Source of the DNA: JANSWY01 sp965267245
Lineage (GTDB): Bacteria; Bacteroidota; Bacteroidia; Cytophagales; Cyclobacteriaceae
Assembly (NCBI GenBank): GCA_965267245.1
Contig: OZ253939.1
Span: forward strand, 1,302,001-1,366,000
Direction: 5' to 3'
DNA: 64,000 nt
Positions 51,928 to 61,121 of the stretch are shown piece after piece. The notes beneath the pieces were generated by a model. It did no database searches, was not told the DNA's origin, and saw only the letters and a program-made list of their open reading frames with translations. Positions within the stretch are counted from its first letter, which is position 1, and each line of letters begins with the position of its first letter. A program made the position numbers and the translations under genes.

Positions 51928-53193
51928 CTAAATATGATGATGTAAACTTTCTTTCAACATTGGGTGGTTCTTAGCAACCAAAGGATTCTTGGCAAGACTA
52001 CTCAATACAACAAATAGGAATGCTGACAAGTAGACTAGAATCAACCCGATTTCTAGCAAACCAAATCCTCCATTCTCCTGAAGTGTACCTGGTGTGACCA
52101 TCAGATAAAAATCCAACCAATGACCAAATACAATAGCAGGACATACAACCTTCAAAATTCTCGTTTGTCTTTTGGCTTCCCTGGTCATTAAAACAAGGAA
52201 AGGAAAGAAAAAGTTGATAATCAAGTTGATAAAGAATACTGGCGCATAATGATCATTCTTCCATCTTTCTACAAAGTAGATTGACTCTTCTGGTAAGTTC
52301 GCATAGTAAATCAGCAAGAACTGAGAGAACCAGATATAGGTCCAGAAAATACTAAACGCAAATACAAATTTTCCTAAATCATGTAGGTGATCATTTCTAA
52401 CTATTGAAAGATATCCATTGTCCTTCAGCATGATCACAATGAAAGTAATCAATGCAAGACCTGATACCCACCAGCTGGCAAATACGTACCAACCGAACAT
52501 CGTACTAAACCAATGTGTATCAATTGACATCACCCAGTCCCATGCTGCCATAGAAGATGAAACTGCAAAGAACACAAGGAACCATGCAGAAGTAGATCTG
52601 ATTTGTTTCCACTTTTCTTCACCTCCATCAAGATCTTCCTGGAACGCTAGTTTCTTCATTCTACTGAAGAATAACCACCAACCAGCAAAGAATACAATGA
52701 ATCTACCGAAGTAGAATGGCTCATTTAAATACCAGGACTTTCCTGATATTATTTTATCGAAATTTTCACTCGCCGGATCATACAAACTATGATCTAACCA
52801 GTGAAATATAGCGTGATTCCCATAAGTCAATCCAAATACTATTGCCATTAAAGCGGCACCAATCGGGAGCCAGTTTCCAAAAGCCAATGGAATTCTTAAC
52901 ACACCCGCTGACCAGCCTGCCTGTGCGGCATACTGAATCGCAAAAAAGAACACCCCAATTAGAGCGAGACCTACAAAAAACACATTGTTGATCCATAAAT
53001 CGGCAAACAATCTCTTTGACCAGTGGAAAGCGTGTCCTCCATGATCTGCAGCTTCTGCAGCACCATGAGCGTCATGACCACCTCCCATGTTCATAATCAG
53101 GATACCAAGAATCGTAAGAAGGATCCCTACACCAAATGTTATGAACAGGTTCTTTTTCGCTTTTGACGTAAATTCGAATTTTTCTTCTACCAT
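51928..53193 (-). CDS. actF: Alternative complex III subunit ActF (quinol-binding NrfD-like)
   Basis: A 421-residue membrane protein with ten helices, the shorter of the two NrfD-like subunits of alternative complex III. It starts MVEEKFEFTSKAKKNLFI and has characteristic FHWSKRLFADLWINNVFFVGLALIGVF, SSSMAAWDWVMSIDTHWFSTMFGWYVF and FSQFLLIYYANLPEE. A His-rich loop near the N-terminus (GGGHDAHGAAEAADHGGHAFH) is notable. It lies 25 bases upstream of ctaC and completes the act group. The frame opens at a TTG at 53205; ATG at 53193 is preferred. Confidence 0.93.
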   Translation of the reverse strand: MVEEKFEFTSKAKKNLFITFGVGILLTILGILIMNMGGGHDAHGAAEAADHGGHAFHWSKRLFADLWINNVFFVGLALIGVFFFAIQYAAQAGWSAGVLRIPLAFGNWLPIGAALMAIVFGLTYGNHAIFHWLDHSLYDPASENFDKIISGKSWYLNEPFYFGRFIVFFAGWWLFFSRMKKLAFQEDLDGGEEKWKQIRSTSAWFLVFFAVSSSMAAWDWVMSIDTHWFSTMFGWYVFASWWVSGLALITFIVIMLKDNGYLSIVRNDHLHDLGKFVFAFSIFWTYIWFSQFLLIYYANLPEESIYFVERWKNDHYAPVFFINLIINFFFPFLVLMTREAKRQTRILKVVCPAIVFGHWLDFYLMVTPGTLQENGGFGLLEIGLILVYLSAFLFVVLSSLAKNPLVAKNHPMLKESLHHHI

Positions 53194-53205
53194 CTTATGA
53201 GTCAA

Positions 53206-53826
53206 TTATTGCTTTTGTAGTTTTTGTACATACCTCACGATTTTCCATCTCTCTTCTGGACTTAATTGAGAAGCGTGAGATCCCATTCTTCCTTTACCCA
53301 TTGTGATCACATGATAAATATGACCCTCTGGTTTATCTTTCAATGCAGCTGAGTTATATGCAGGAACTCCAAGGAATACTTCTCCTACAAGTCCATCACC
53401 CTGACCACTAGATCCGTGGCAGTGTTCACAGAACCTGTCATACAGTGCTTTTCCATCTTTTTCAATAGCAGGTGAATCCCCTAGTGGGCTTGATAATTCA
53501 GAAGCCGCTAATTCAAGGTCATCTTTTGCATATCTATATGGTAGACCATTGTTTCTTGTCACAGTATTAGAAACAGGTTCTCTCATAGTCATACTGAATT
53601 CATTGTAAGGGTTGGAGTTGTAAAACTCTCCATGCTCATCTTCAGGGTTAGAATCTAACCAAGTACCCTGGCCTTCATCTTTAATCTGGCTCAATGGCTC
53701 ATATGGAGTCGAGTGGTACATCTGCGGAGCATATTCCAAACCTGGATAGTCATTTTTCGCAGCACATGAAGCCAATAAGTATGCTGATATTATTATGAGT
53801 GATAAATTAAGTATAGGTTTATTCAT
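53206..53826 (-). CDS. actE: Alternative complex III subunit ActE (monoheme cytochrome c lipoprotein)
   Basis: A 206-residue lipoprotein (MNKPILNLSLIIISAYLLASC) with one c-type heme motif, CEHCH in YDRFCEHCHGSSGQGDG, in its C-terminal third. The Met ligand is in MGKGRMGSHASQLS. It probably carries electrons from alternative complex III to CuA of the oxidase. The frame opens at an earlier codon, but ATG at 53826 gives a proper lipoprotein signal. It lies 16 bases after actD and 12 bases before actF. Confidence 0.93.
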   Translation of the reverse strand: MNKPILNLSLIIISAYLLASCAAKNDYPGLEYAPQMYHSTPYEPLSQIKDEGQGTWLDSNPEDEHGEFYNSNPYNEFSMTMREPVSNTVTRNNGLPYRYAKDDLELAASELSSPLGDSPAIEKDGKALYDRFCEHCHGSSGQGDGLVGEVFLGVPAYNSAALKDKPEGHIYHVITMGKGRMGSHASQLSPEERWKIVRYVQKLQKQ

Positions 53827-53842
53827 CCTAATCAGGGTTATC

Positions 53843-54370
53843 TTATTCAAAGTCTTTATTGTTTACTTCAACTGCACCAGCTTTAGAAAGAATTTGCTTG
53901 ATATCAGTTTCACTTTTATCATTCTTTCCAAGGTCAACAGCCATCACATGTTTGTCATCGGTAATTCTCAAGTCATAAATCCTTGGCTTACCCCATGGCT
54001 TTAAATTACTCATCACCATAAAAGTTCCAACCATACCGAATGCTGCCAATAAGACAGTCATTTCAAATGTAACTGGAATAAAGTCAGGTAACGCCACATG
54101 GTCTTTACCTCCAATGATCATTGGCCAGTCAACGCCAAGCATACCAATCTGCATTGTCAATGCAAGACATGTTCCAGTCAATCCAAATAAGAAGGCCGCA
54201 ATTGAAAGTTTTGATCTCTTGTATCCCAATACATCGTCAATACCATGTACAGGGAATGGAGAATACACTTCCTGAATCTTAATGCCACTGTCTCTTACTT
54301 CTTTGATACCTTTTAAAAGTACATCCTCGTCATCAAAGACACCTAGTACGTAATTCTTTCCGGCTTCCAT
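53843..54370 (-). CDS. actD: Alternative complex III subunit ActD (DUF3341)
   Basis: A 175-residue protein with a cytoplasmic N-terminal domain (YVLGVFDDEDVLLKGIKEVRDSGIKIQEVYSPFPVHGIDD), two membrane helices (AAFLFGLTGTCLALTMQIGML and MTVLLAAFGMVGTFMVMSNL) and a short tail. This is the DUF3341 architecture of ActD, a structural subunit without cofactors. It starts 1 base after the actC stop. The 27 bases of open frame before the ATG lie within actC. Confidence 0.94.
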   Translation of the reverse strand: MEAGKNYVLGVFDDEDVLLKGIKEVRDSGIKIQEVYSPFPVHGIDDVLGYKRSKLSIAAFLFGLTGTCLALTMQIGMLGVDWPMIIGGKDHVALPDFIPVTFEMTVLLAAFGMVGTFMVMSNLKPWGKPRIYDLRITDDKHVMAVDLGKNDKSETDIKQILSKAGAVEVNNKDFE

Positions 54371-54371
54371 A

Positions 54372-55778
54372 TTAATTTTCAACTTTTTCAGCTTCAACCT
54401 TTACTTCTTTACCACCAGAAACTGATTCTCCGGTAGCTTTCAGAATACTCTTCACTTCCGCCATATTGATTACCGGGAAGAATTTAGCAAACAAGAAGAA
54501 TGCTGTGAAGAATAATCCAAATGTGAATACATATATTCCTACATCCCATCTCGATGGGTAGAACATTGCCCAGCTAGAAGGTAAGAAATCTCTATGCAAT
54601 GAAGTCACAATAATTACAAATCTCTCGAACCACATTCCAATATTCACAATAATTGATAGAATGAAAGTAGAAGCAAGATTTGTTCTAATTTTCTTAAACC
54701 AGAATAACTGAGGAGAGATCACGTTACAGGTCATCATCGAAGCGTAAGCCCACCAGTAAGGTCCGGTAGCTCTATTGATGAAAGCGTATTGTTCTGCTTC
54801 AACACCAGAGTATGCGGCAATAAAAAACTCAGTGATATATGCTATACCTACAATTGATCCTGTCACAATGATTACGATATTCATCATCTCAATGTGCTGA
54901 ATCGTGATATAGTCTTCTAGTTTATAAACTTTTCTTGTTACAAGTAACAGTGTTAATACCATGGCAAAACCTGAGAAAATCGCACCCGCCACAAAATATG
55001 GAGGGAAGATTGTTGTATGCCATCCTGGAATTACAGATGTAGCAAAGTCAAATGATACAATGGTGTGTACAGAAAGTACAAGTGGAGTTGCCAAACCGGC
55101 AAGTACCAAAGCAACTGTCTCGTAATGAGACCATGTTTTTGCTGCACCATCCCATCCAAAACTCAAAACACCATAAACTGCTTTTGAAATTTTATTTGTT
55201 GCTCTATCTCGAATTGTTGCGAAATCCGGAATAAGTCCAATATACCAGAACACAAGTGACACTGAGAAATATGTGGAGATCGCAAATACGTCCCAAAGAA
55301 GTGGTGAGTTAAAATTCACCCACAAGGAACCGAATGTGTTTGGAAGAGGCAATGCCCAGTAGAACCCTAACCATGGTCTACCCATGTGAAGCACAGGAAA
55401 CATTGCTGCACAGATTACAGCAAAAATTGTCATCGCTTCAGCAGCCCTGTTAATTGACATTCTCCATCGCTGTCTGAAAAGCAAAAGAATAGCTGAGATC
55501 AACGTTCCAGCATGTCCGATACCAACCCACCATACGAAGTTAGTGATATCCCATGCCCATCCAACTGTTTTATTCAATCCCCACATTCCAATTCCTTCCC
55601 AAAGTGTCATGGCTACTGCATATCCACCAACAGCTAAAAGTGTCAATGAAATGGCCATAGCCAATAACCAGGATGGAGCAGGTTTCTCTTCTACCCTTCC
55701 GGCAATGTCGTTTGTTACATCGTGGGCAGTTTTACCACCCGTTACTAAAGGTTCGCGTAATGCAGATTCTGCGATCAT
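54372..55778 (-). CDS. actC: Alternative complex III subunit ActC (NrfD-like quinol-binding)
   Basis: A 468-residue NrfD/PsrC-type membrane protein with ten helices. VWWVGIGHAGTLISAILLLFRQRWRMSINRAAEAMTIF and MFPVLHMGRPW are typical, and AYASMMTCNVISPQLFW and WFERFVIIVTSLHRDFLPS are in the second half. It is the partner of the iron-sulfur subunit ActB and probably hosts the menaquinol oxidation site. It lies 10 bases after actB. Confidence 0.95.
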   Translation of the reverse strand: MIAESALREPLVTGGKTAHDVTNDIAGRVEEKPAPSWLLAMAISLTLLAVGGYAVAMTLWEGIGMWGLNKTVGWAWDITNFVWWVGIGHAGTLISAILLLFRQRWRMSINRAAEAMTIFAVICAAMFPVLHMGRPWLGFYWALPLPNTFGSLWVNFNSPLLWDVFAISTYFSVSLVFWYIGLIPDFATIRDRATNKISKAVYGVLSFGWDGAAKTWSHYETVALVLAGLATPLVLSVHTIVSFDFATSVIPGWHTTIFPPYFVAGAIFSGFAMVLTLLLVTRKVYKLEDYITIQHIEMMNIVIIVTGSIVGIAYITEFFIAAYSGVEAEQYAFINRATGPYWWAYASMMTCNVISPQLFWFKKIRTNLASTFILSIIVNIGMWFERFVIIVTSLHRDFLPSSWAMFYPSRWDVGIYVFTFGLFFTAFFLFAKFFPVINMAEVKSILKATGESVSGGKEVKVEAEKVEN

Positions 55779-55788
55779 AATTTATCAA

Positions 55789-58700
55789 TTAAGCGTGTGC
55801 CTCGTTTTTAGATTCTTCGTCTTTATTTCTGATTTTGGTTAAGTACCAAACGTTTGGCATAACCCTCAATTCCTCAAGTGAGTGGAAAGCTCTTGGCTCA
55901 TTCGCCATCACCATCTTCTCTTTTCTCTCTATCTTCAATAGCTTAGAAATTCTGCTTTCCGGATCATTCATATCACCGAATACTAGTGCTTCACTAGGAC
56001 ATGAAGCCGCACATGCTGAGTTCACTTCACCATCTACTGGTCTTCTTCCTTCTTTTCTAGCCTCCAGTTTACCTGCCTGAACTCTTTGAACACAGAAAGT
56101 ACATTTCTCCATCACACCTCTTGCTCTCACAGTCACGTCAGGATTCAATACCATCTTACCAAGGTCATTGTTCATGGCAATGTTCTTATCGAACTGCTTA
56201 TTGTCATGATACTTAAACCAGTTGAACCTTCTCACCTTATAAGGACAGTTGTTAGCACAGTACCTTGTACCAATACATCTGTTATAAGTCATTTGGTTTA
56301 GTCCTTCTGAGCTATGAGTTGTTGCAGCAACAGGACATACTGTTTCGCAAGGAGCATTATTACACTGCTGACACATCATTGGCTGGAATACAACCTCAGG
56401 ATTTTCAGCAACCTGCTCTTTTATTTTAACCACATCAAGAACACCGGTCTCATCAGTTATCTTCTCTTCAGGATAACTGTAATACCGGTCAATTCTCAAC
56501 CATGTCATTTCTCTTCTATTCAACACTTCCTGCTTACCAACGACAGGAACGTTGTTTTCAACCTGACAAGCCACTGTACAAGATCCACATCCAGTACATG
56601 AGTTCAGGTCAATTGCCATTCCCCAGTGGTGGTTATTGTATTCATATCCACTCCAAAGGGTAACTGCGTAAGGATGCTTTTTCTCACCATTTGCAGCAGT
56701 AATCGGTAAACTGTGTCTACCAGCAAAAGGATCCTTTTTGTAATTCTTAAGAATGCTCTCCTGAATCACAAAATGTCTTCCAGCATAAGTTTGTGCTGTT
56801 TGCGTTTGTGCAACCTTGTATGATTCACTTGTCAACTCCACTGATGCTCCGGTTACCGATAATGATAGTACACCATCTTTACCCATTCCCATTAGAGGAT
56901 ACGCATCAACCCCTACTCCATTAGCAACTTTGCCACCAGTGGTTCTACCATATCCAAGAGCTAAACCGATTGTTCCTTCTGCTTGTCCTGGCTGAACCAT
57001 CACCGGAAGGGTAACCGTCTTACCATTTACAGAAAGGTTCCCCAATTGAGTAGTCATATCACCCAATTTCAATCCAAGCTCTTCCGCATGCTTAGGTGAA
57101 ACTGTAACATAGTTATCCCAACAAGCTTTTGTGATAGGATCAGGCATTTCTTGCAACCAAGGGTTGTTTGCCTGGAAACCAGTTCCAATCGCGCCACTTT
57201 CATAAAGTGTAAGCTCAAGTCCCTGTCCTCCTCCTTTTATAGCTGATGCAGCCGCAGCTACATCTCCAGCAAAAGGAGTTGCTTCTGAAGCTTCGTAATT
57301 GGTAAATACACCTTCTAATAGAAGTTTGTCAAAATAGGTCTGGAAAGCAGCATCTGATGAAGTTCCTGAAACAGACTTCCAATTATTTTGAATGAAACTA
57401 TAATATTCTGTTACTTCAGCACCTGCCCAGGTTAGGAATGATTCCTGTGCCTGTCTTGTGTTGAAGATGTTCTTTATTGTTGGTTGTGAAAAGCTGTAGT
57501 GACCTTTCACAGGCTCAAAATCATTCCATGACTCTAAGTAATGATGATCAGGAGCAACTACTTTGACAGTACTGGATGACTCATCCAATCTGTCAGTTGT
57601 CGCAATTGAAGATTTTGCCTTCTTAAGTGCTTCTGCAATCTCTGCCCCTTTAGGGTGATCGTATGCCGGGTTACAGTTGTAAAGGATTACTGTTCCAGCC
57701 TGACCTGATTTCAAATCAGCAACTAACTTAGCCATCGCTTTGTCGTCACCTTTTCTTAAATAAACTTCTTTGTCAATATCGATCGTATTTCCATAGTTAC
57801 CCAGGATATTATTGATCGCATTTACTAAAAGTTGAATATTCTCGTCATTTGATCCAGCTACAACAATGGAAGCACCTTTGCTATTCCAAAGGTCATTAGC
57901 AGCTTTTGTCAATGTTTCTGAACCTTTTGCAGCTCCCACAGCTTGTAGACCAGCTTTTGAAGCTACCATATTGTACAATGCTTTTACCGTATCACCCTCT
58001 TCAGAAGGTTTGATAGGAGTTCTGTAATCAGCATTGGCTCCCGTTAATGACAGGTTTGATTCAAAGGCATAAAGCCTTGACATATCTTTTTTGTCATCCC
58101 CAAGCTTTCTTGATTGCGCAAATTGTTTGTTATTTAACGTATGCTGAGGATGTACTCCAATAAAATCAGAATTGATACTTACGATTGTTTTTGCTTTAGC
58201 GTAATCGTAAGAAGGCAAGACTCTTTTTCCAAAACTCTTCAAGTTAGCTTCCAATGCCCCATGGTAAGAAACCGGATCATACATCACGTGATTTACATTA
58301 CCATATTTTGCCTTGAATGCATCAATAGCTGCTTGAGTGGAAGGGCTGAACATTGAGTAACTCACTATTGTGATCGCATTGGCAGCTGCCAATTCTTTAG
58401 TCACTCTGGCATCCACTTCTTCCCAGGTAGCTTTCTTACCTTCGATAAGTGGATCAGTCAGTCTCTCCTTATCATAAAGAGAAAGAACAGAAGACTCAGT
58501 TTGCGAAGAAGTACCTCCTCCTGAAACTGTAGATAATTTATTGCCTTCAATTTTAATTGGTCTACCTTCTCTTGTTTTAACAACTACTGAAGTGTAGTCA
58601 TTACCAATGTTATAGGTAGAAGCGTAATAATTAGGTACACTTGGGTCAACATCAACAGGTTTCTTAACGTATGGAATTGCCTGACGGATAGGAGCCTCAC

Positions 58701-58887
58701 ATGCTGCTAATGATACAGCTGCAACACCAAATCCCATCATTTTCAAGAAATCCCTTCTATTTGGTCCTTCCTCATTTTCATTGATAGGAAGATACTCAGG
58801 GAATTCTTTGTCTGCATTTTTAACGAATTCAACGTTATTGGTCAGTTGCTCCAGGCCTTTCCAGTATACTTTCTTCGTTTCTTTCAT
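55789..58887 (-). CDS. actB: Alternative complex III subunit ActB (iron-sulfur, molybdopterin-oxidoreductase-like)
   Basis: A 1032-residue exported subunit. A twin-arginine motif RRDFLKMMGFGVAAVSLAAC lies near residue 44. Residues about 80-730 resemble molybdopterin oxidoreductases but the cofactor is absent in this family. The C-terminal ferredoxin part has CTGCGSCTVACQVEN, CQQCNNAPCETVCPVAA, RCIGTRYCANNCPYKVRRFNW and CTFCVQRVQAGK with CAASCPSEAL, for four clusters; in solved complexes these are three 4Fe-4S and one 3Fe-4S. It relays electrons from quinol to the heme subunits. The long N-terminus before the twin-Arg motif (about 43 residues) is normal for ActB. Confidence 0.95.
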   Translation of the reverse strand: MKETKKVYWKGLEQLTNNVEFVKNADKEFPEYLPINENEEGPNRRDFLKMMGFGVAAVSLAACEAPIRQAIPYVKKPVDVDPSVPNYYASTYNIGNDYTSVVVKTREGRPIKIEGNKLSTVSGGGTSSQTESSVLSLYDKERLTDPLIEGKKATWEEVDARVTKELAAANAITIVSYSMFSPSTQAAIDAFKAKYGNVNHVMYDPVSYHGALEANLKSFGKRVLPSYDYAKAKTIVSINSDFIGVHPQHTLNNKQFAQSRKLGDDKKDMSRLYAFESNLSLTGANADYRTPIKPSEEGDTVKALYNMVASKAGLQAVGAAKGSETLTKAANDLWNSKGASIVVAGSNDENIQLLVNAINNILGNYGNTIDIDKEVYLRKGDDKAMAKLVADLKSGQAGTVILYNCNPAYDHPKGAEIAEALKKAKSSIATTDRLDESSSTVKVVAPDHHYLESWNDFEPVKGHYSFSQPTIKNIFNTRQAQESFLTWAGAEVTEYYSFIQNNWKSVSGTSSDAAFQTYFDKLLLEGVFTNYEASEATPFAGDVAAAASAIKGGGQGLELTLYESGAIGTGFQANNPWLQEMPDPITKACWDNYVTVSPKHAEELGLKLGDMTTQLGNLSVNGKTVTLPVMVQPGQAEGTIGLALGYGRTTGGKVANGVGVDAYPLMGMGKDGVLSLSVTGASVELTSESYKVAQTQTAQTYAGRHFVIQESILKNYKKDPFAGRHSLPITAANGEKKHPYAVTLWSGYEYNNHHWGMAIDLNSCTGCGSCTVACQVENNVPVVGKQEVLNRREMTWLRIDRYYSYPEEKITDETGVLDVVKIKEQVAENPEVVFQPMMCQQCNNAPCETVCPVAATTHSSEGLNQMTYNRCIGTRYCANNCPYKVRRFNWFKYHDNKQFDKNIAMNNDLGKMVLNPDVTVRARGVMEKCTFCVQRVQAGKLEARKEGRRPVDGEVNSACAASCPSEALVFGDMNDPESRISKLLKIERKEKMVMANEPRAFHSLEELRVMPNVWYLTKIRNKDEESKNEAHA

Positions 58888-58950
58888 CTAGCTTATATAT
58901 TCTTAGATCAAAAGTTCTTGGTGATCTTGTTTATTTTTCGATTTTCTTGA

Positions 58951-60255
58951 TTAGTAGTGACACTTAGAACATTCAAGTCCTCCAATATCCTCCACTGTCA
59001 TTGGTTCCTTACTCTTAGCCTTGTGAATTTCTACAAGGTTATCATAGTAAGCATTGCCCTCAGAATTAACCTCAGTTTCTCTGTGACAATTGATACACCA
59101 TCCCATAGTTAATGGAGAGTATTGATAAACAACTTCCATTTCTTCTATTGGACCATGACAAGTCTGACATTCTAATCCACCAACCTTAACATGTTGTGAG
59201 TGATTGAAATAAGCCAGATCAGGTAGGTTATGTATCCTTACCCATTCTATAGGTTTCACATTGTCGCCATACTCCCCCGTTTCGGGATTGTAATCGATAG
59301 CGGCATATATTTTCTTGATTTGAGCAGATTCAGTTTTGATTGCCGTGTGACAGTTCATACAGATATTGGCAGAAGGGATGTTAGCTGATTTTGCTTTTCT
59401 TACTCCTGTATGACAATAGTTACAATCAATTTCGTACTGACCTGCGTGGATTTTATGCGAGAATGCAATTGGTTGAGCAGGTTGATAGTTTTGCTGAACA
59501 CCTACTGTAAACAAACCATCAATACCAGCTTTCATTGCGATGGCTACAAATAAGAAAACAACTAATCCAAGGACCCCGTTGCTTCTCATTAATTTCCCAA
59601 AATCAAATCTCTGGTTAACCACTTCAACGTCTTCCTCATCCATTCCCTCCTGTCCTTTCAGGAAGTTCTGAAGAATATTGATGATTACAGCTAAGACAAT
59701 TAAGATAAGTACAAGTACTACAACTAAAATTACCAGAATAGCATTCAAATAGCCAGAATCAACACCTGAACCGGCTTGATCTACCTGACCTCCTGCATTT
59801 TCAGCTACAGGAGCATCTTCAACAGGAGCATTTGCACTTTCTGCTTTTATGTAAGCAATAACTGACAAAATTTCATCATCACTAAATGCGAATGACGTCA
59901 TTTGAGTCTTGTTATACTCATTATATAAGTTCACCGCATATTCATCTCCACTCGCAATAACAGCTGTAGAGTTCTTCACAAAAGCTGTAATCCACGGAAC
60001 AGCCGGTTGCGGAACTCTTGTCCAGACATCTTTCAATGCAGGACCAATTACCTTTTTGTGAACATTGTGGCAAGACTTACAATTACCATTAAATAGACTT
60101 TCTCCTGCGCTAATCACAGCTTCATCGGTAGGGATGCCGTCATCCTCCTGAGCAAATATTGGATTAAACGATAAAAGGAAAGAAAGGAAAAAGAGAAGTG
60201 AAATGTGGGTTAGATTGCCTCTTCTTAACATCAAAGTTATTTTTTTATCCATCAT
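58951..60255 (-). CDS. actA: Alternative complex III subunit ActA with extra N-terminal cytochrome c domain
   Basis: A 434-residue multiheme cytochrome. A signal peptide (LTHISLLFFLSFLLSFNPIFAQ) precedes a monoheme cytochrome c domain with CKSCH in NGNCKSCHNVHKK at about residue 58. A Gly/Gln/Ala linker, a helix (LNAILVILVVVLVLILIVLAVI) and a second helix lead to the cytochrome c3-type part with five CxxCH motifs: CNYCH, CMNCH, CQTCH, CINCH and CSKCH, the last followed by only a Tyr. That makes six heme sites. Single-domain ActA has five. Electrons would pass from ActB clusters through these hemes. It starts the operon, 25 bases after a strong promoter. Confidence 0.94.
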   Translation of the reverse strand: MMDKKITLMLRRGNLTHISLLFFLSFLLSFNPIFAQEDDGIPTDEAVISAGESLFNGNCKSCHNVHKKVIGPALKDVWTRVPQPAVPWITAFVKNSTAVIASGDEYAVNLYNEYNKTQMTSFAFSDDEILSVIAYIKAESANAPVEDAPVAENAGGQVDQAGSGVDSGYLNAILVILVVVLVLILIVLAVIINILQNFLKGQEGMDEEDVEVVNQRFDFGKLMRSNGVLGLVVFLFVAIAMKAGIDGLFTVGVQQNYQPAQPIAFSHKIHAGQYEIDCNYCHTGVRKAKSANIPSANICMNCHTAIKTESAQIKKIYAAIDYNPETGEYGDNVKPIEWVRIHNLPDLAYFNHSQHVKVGGLECQTCHGPIEEMEVVYQYSPLTMGWCINCHRETEVNSEGNAYYDNLVEIHKAKSKEPMTVEDIGGLECSKCHY

Positions 60256-60279
60256 CTATGAGTCCGTATCAGAACAGCA

Positions 60280-60311
60280 CAAATGTAATATGGCGTTACT
60301 TTATTTTCAAA
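60280..60311 (-). promoter_or_regulatory. act-cta operon promoter
   Basis: On the minus strand, TTTG at 60311-60308 stands 20 bases before TACATTTG at 60287-60280. This is a full match to the Bacteroidota consensus TTG-N19-21-TAnnTTTG. The actA ATG lies 25 bases downstream of the -7 box, giving a short leader of roughly 18 bases. Confidence 0.75.
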
Positions 60312-60585
60312 GGACAATTTACTCGCAATTGGGGAGTATACTTGTAGGCTCTGAGAGACAAAACAGTAACCTTCTGTAATTCAGTTAATTACAGATAAAT
60401 CAAACTACAATACTCACCTATTTAGAATCATTTTAAATAGAGCGGTATTGAAACTTTCTTAATTGAACAGGAAACTGCTTGTTTGCAATTCCTGATTTTA
60501 TAATACTAATCGATAAAACTTGCAAATATTTAATCAACGGAAAGTTGAATTTTTTTAAGAAATGAATAAATGACGTAAAACAAAA
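60312..60585. other. Intergenic, no gene seen
   Basis: AT-rich sequence upstream of the act promoter. I see no open frame of note. Short inverted pairs such as CTGTAATTC/TTACAG near 60377-60390 are the only structure and could be a regulator site for the act operon, but the evidence is slight. Confidence 0.4.
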
Positions 60586-60611
60586 AAATGACTGATTGAA
60601 ATCAGTCATTT
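60586..60611 (-). terminator. Terminator downstream of the 58-codon gene
   Basis: AAATGACTGATT pairs with AATCAGTCATTT, a 12-bp near-perfect stem with the central bases forming the loop. On the minus strand seven T follow. It lies 133 bases past the stop of the small candidate gene at 60745-60921. Confidence 0.8.
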
Positions 60612-60744
60612 CGTTTGTTAGTAAGGTATACGCAAAAATTTGAATTTATTCTCTAGTCGCCAAAACAACTGTGGTTATGGCTTAGTTCTAAGTAAGAATT
60701 GAAAGGTTGATCAGGGATTTATAACTGTATAAACGCATGGACAA

Positions 60745-60921
60745 TTACACCATGCATACATACTTGTAACAATTGATTTTGGTATCCATGCAATAGGTTT
60801 TACCATCTTTGACAATCGCCCATGATTCATGCTTTCTGCTGTATTTTACGTTCCATCCATAAAATACTTTTTTGAAAGCGAACACAATGTCAATTTTAAC
60901 GGAGTTTAAATACTTTAACAT
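60745..60921 (-). CDS. Candidate 58-residue small protein, unknown function
   Basis: An ATG at 60921 opens 58 codons ending in TAA. The peptide begins MLKYLNSVKIDIVFAFKKVF, continues with YGWNVKYSRKHESWAIVKDG and ends KTYCMDTKINCYKYVCMV. It is basic, rich in Lys, Tyr and Val, and has three Cys in the last third. Nothing recognisable. Support for a real gene: normal codon use, an intrinsic terminator in the same direction 133 bases downstream, and its position in an otherwise empty 866-base gap. Against it: no clear ribosome site or promoter; TACTTTAG at 60955-60948 is one base off the -7 consensus. Confidence 0.5.
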   Translation of the reverse strand: MLKYLNSVKIDIVFAFKKVFYGWNVKYSRKHESWAIVKDGKTYCMDTKINCYKYVCMV

Positions 60922-61036
60922 AGCTGATCTGTTTTAAATTCGTAATTCTAAAGTAGTTAACGCTGGATAGAAAAACATACAATTACTTATCATCGGGAAT
61001 TTTCTGTACTGAATAGGAATAATTGTAGATTAATGC

Positions 61037-61054
61037 AACACAACCGGTTGCGTT
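61037..61054. promoter_or_regulatory. CG-centred palindrome, candidate operator
   Basis: AACACAACC meets GGTTGCGTT, an 18-base inverted repeat with one mismatched pair around the perfect core CAACCGGTTG. The central CG fits LacI-family operators. It lies about 116 bases upstream of the small candidate gene and 68 bases past the OmpA-family stop. Confidence 0.4.
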
Positions 61055-61121
61055 ATCATCTAAATCAAGAATCAAAATGAAGATTCAAATATGGGATCAA
61101 TTAAAACATGCCAATCAAAAA

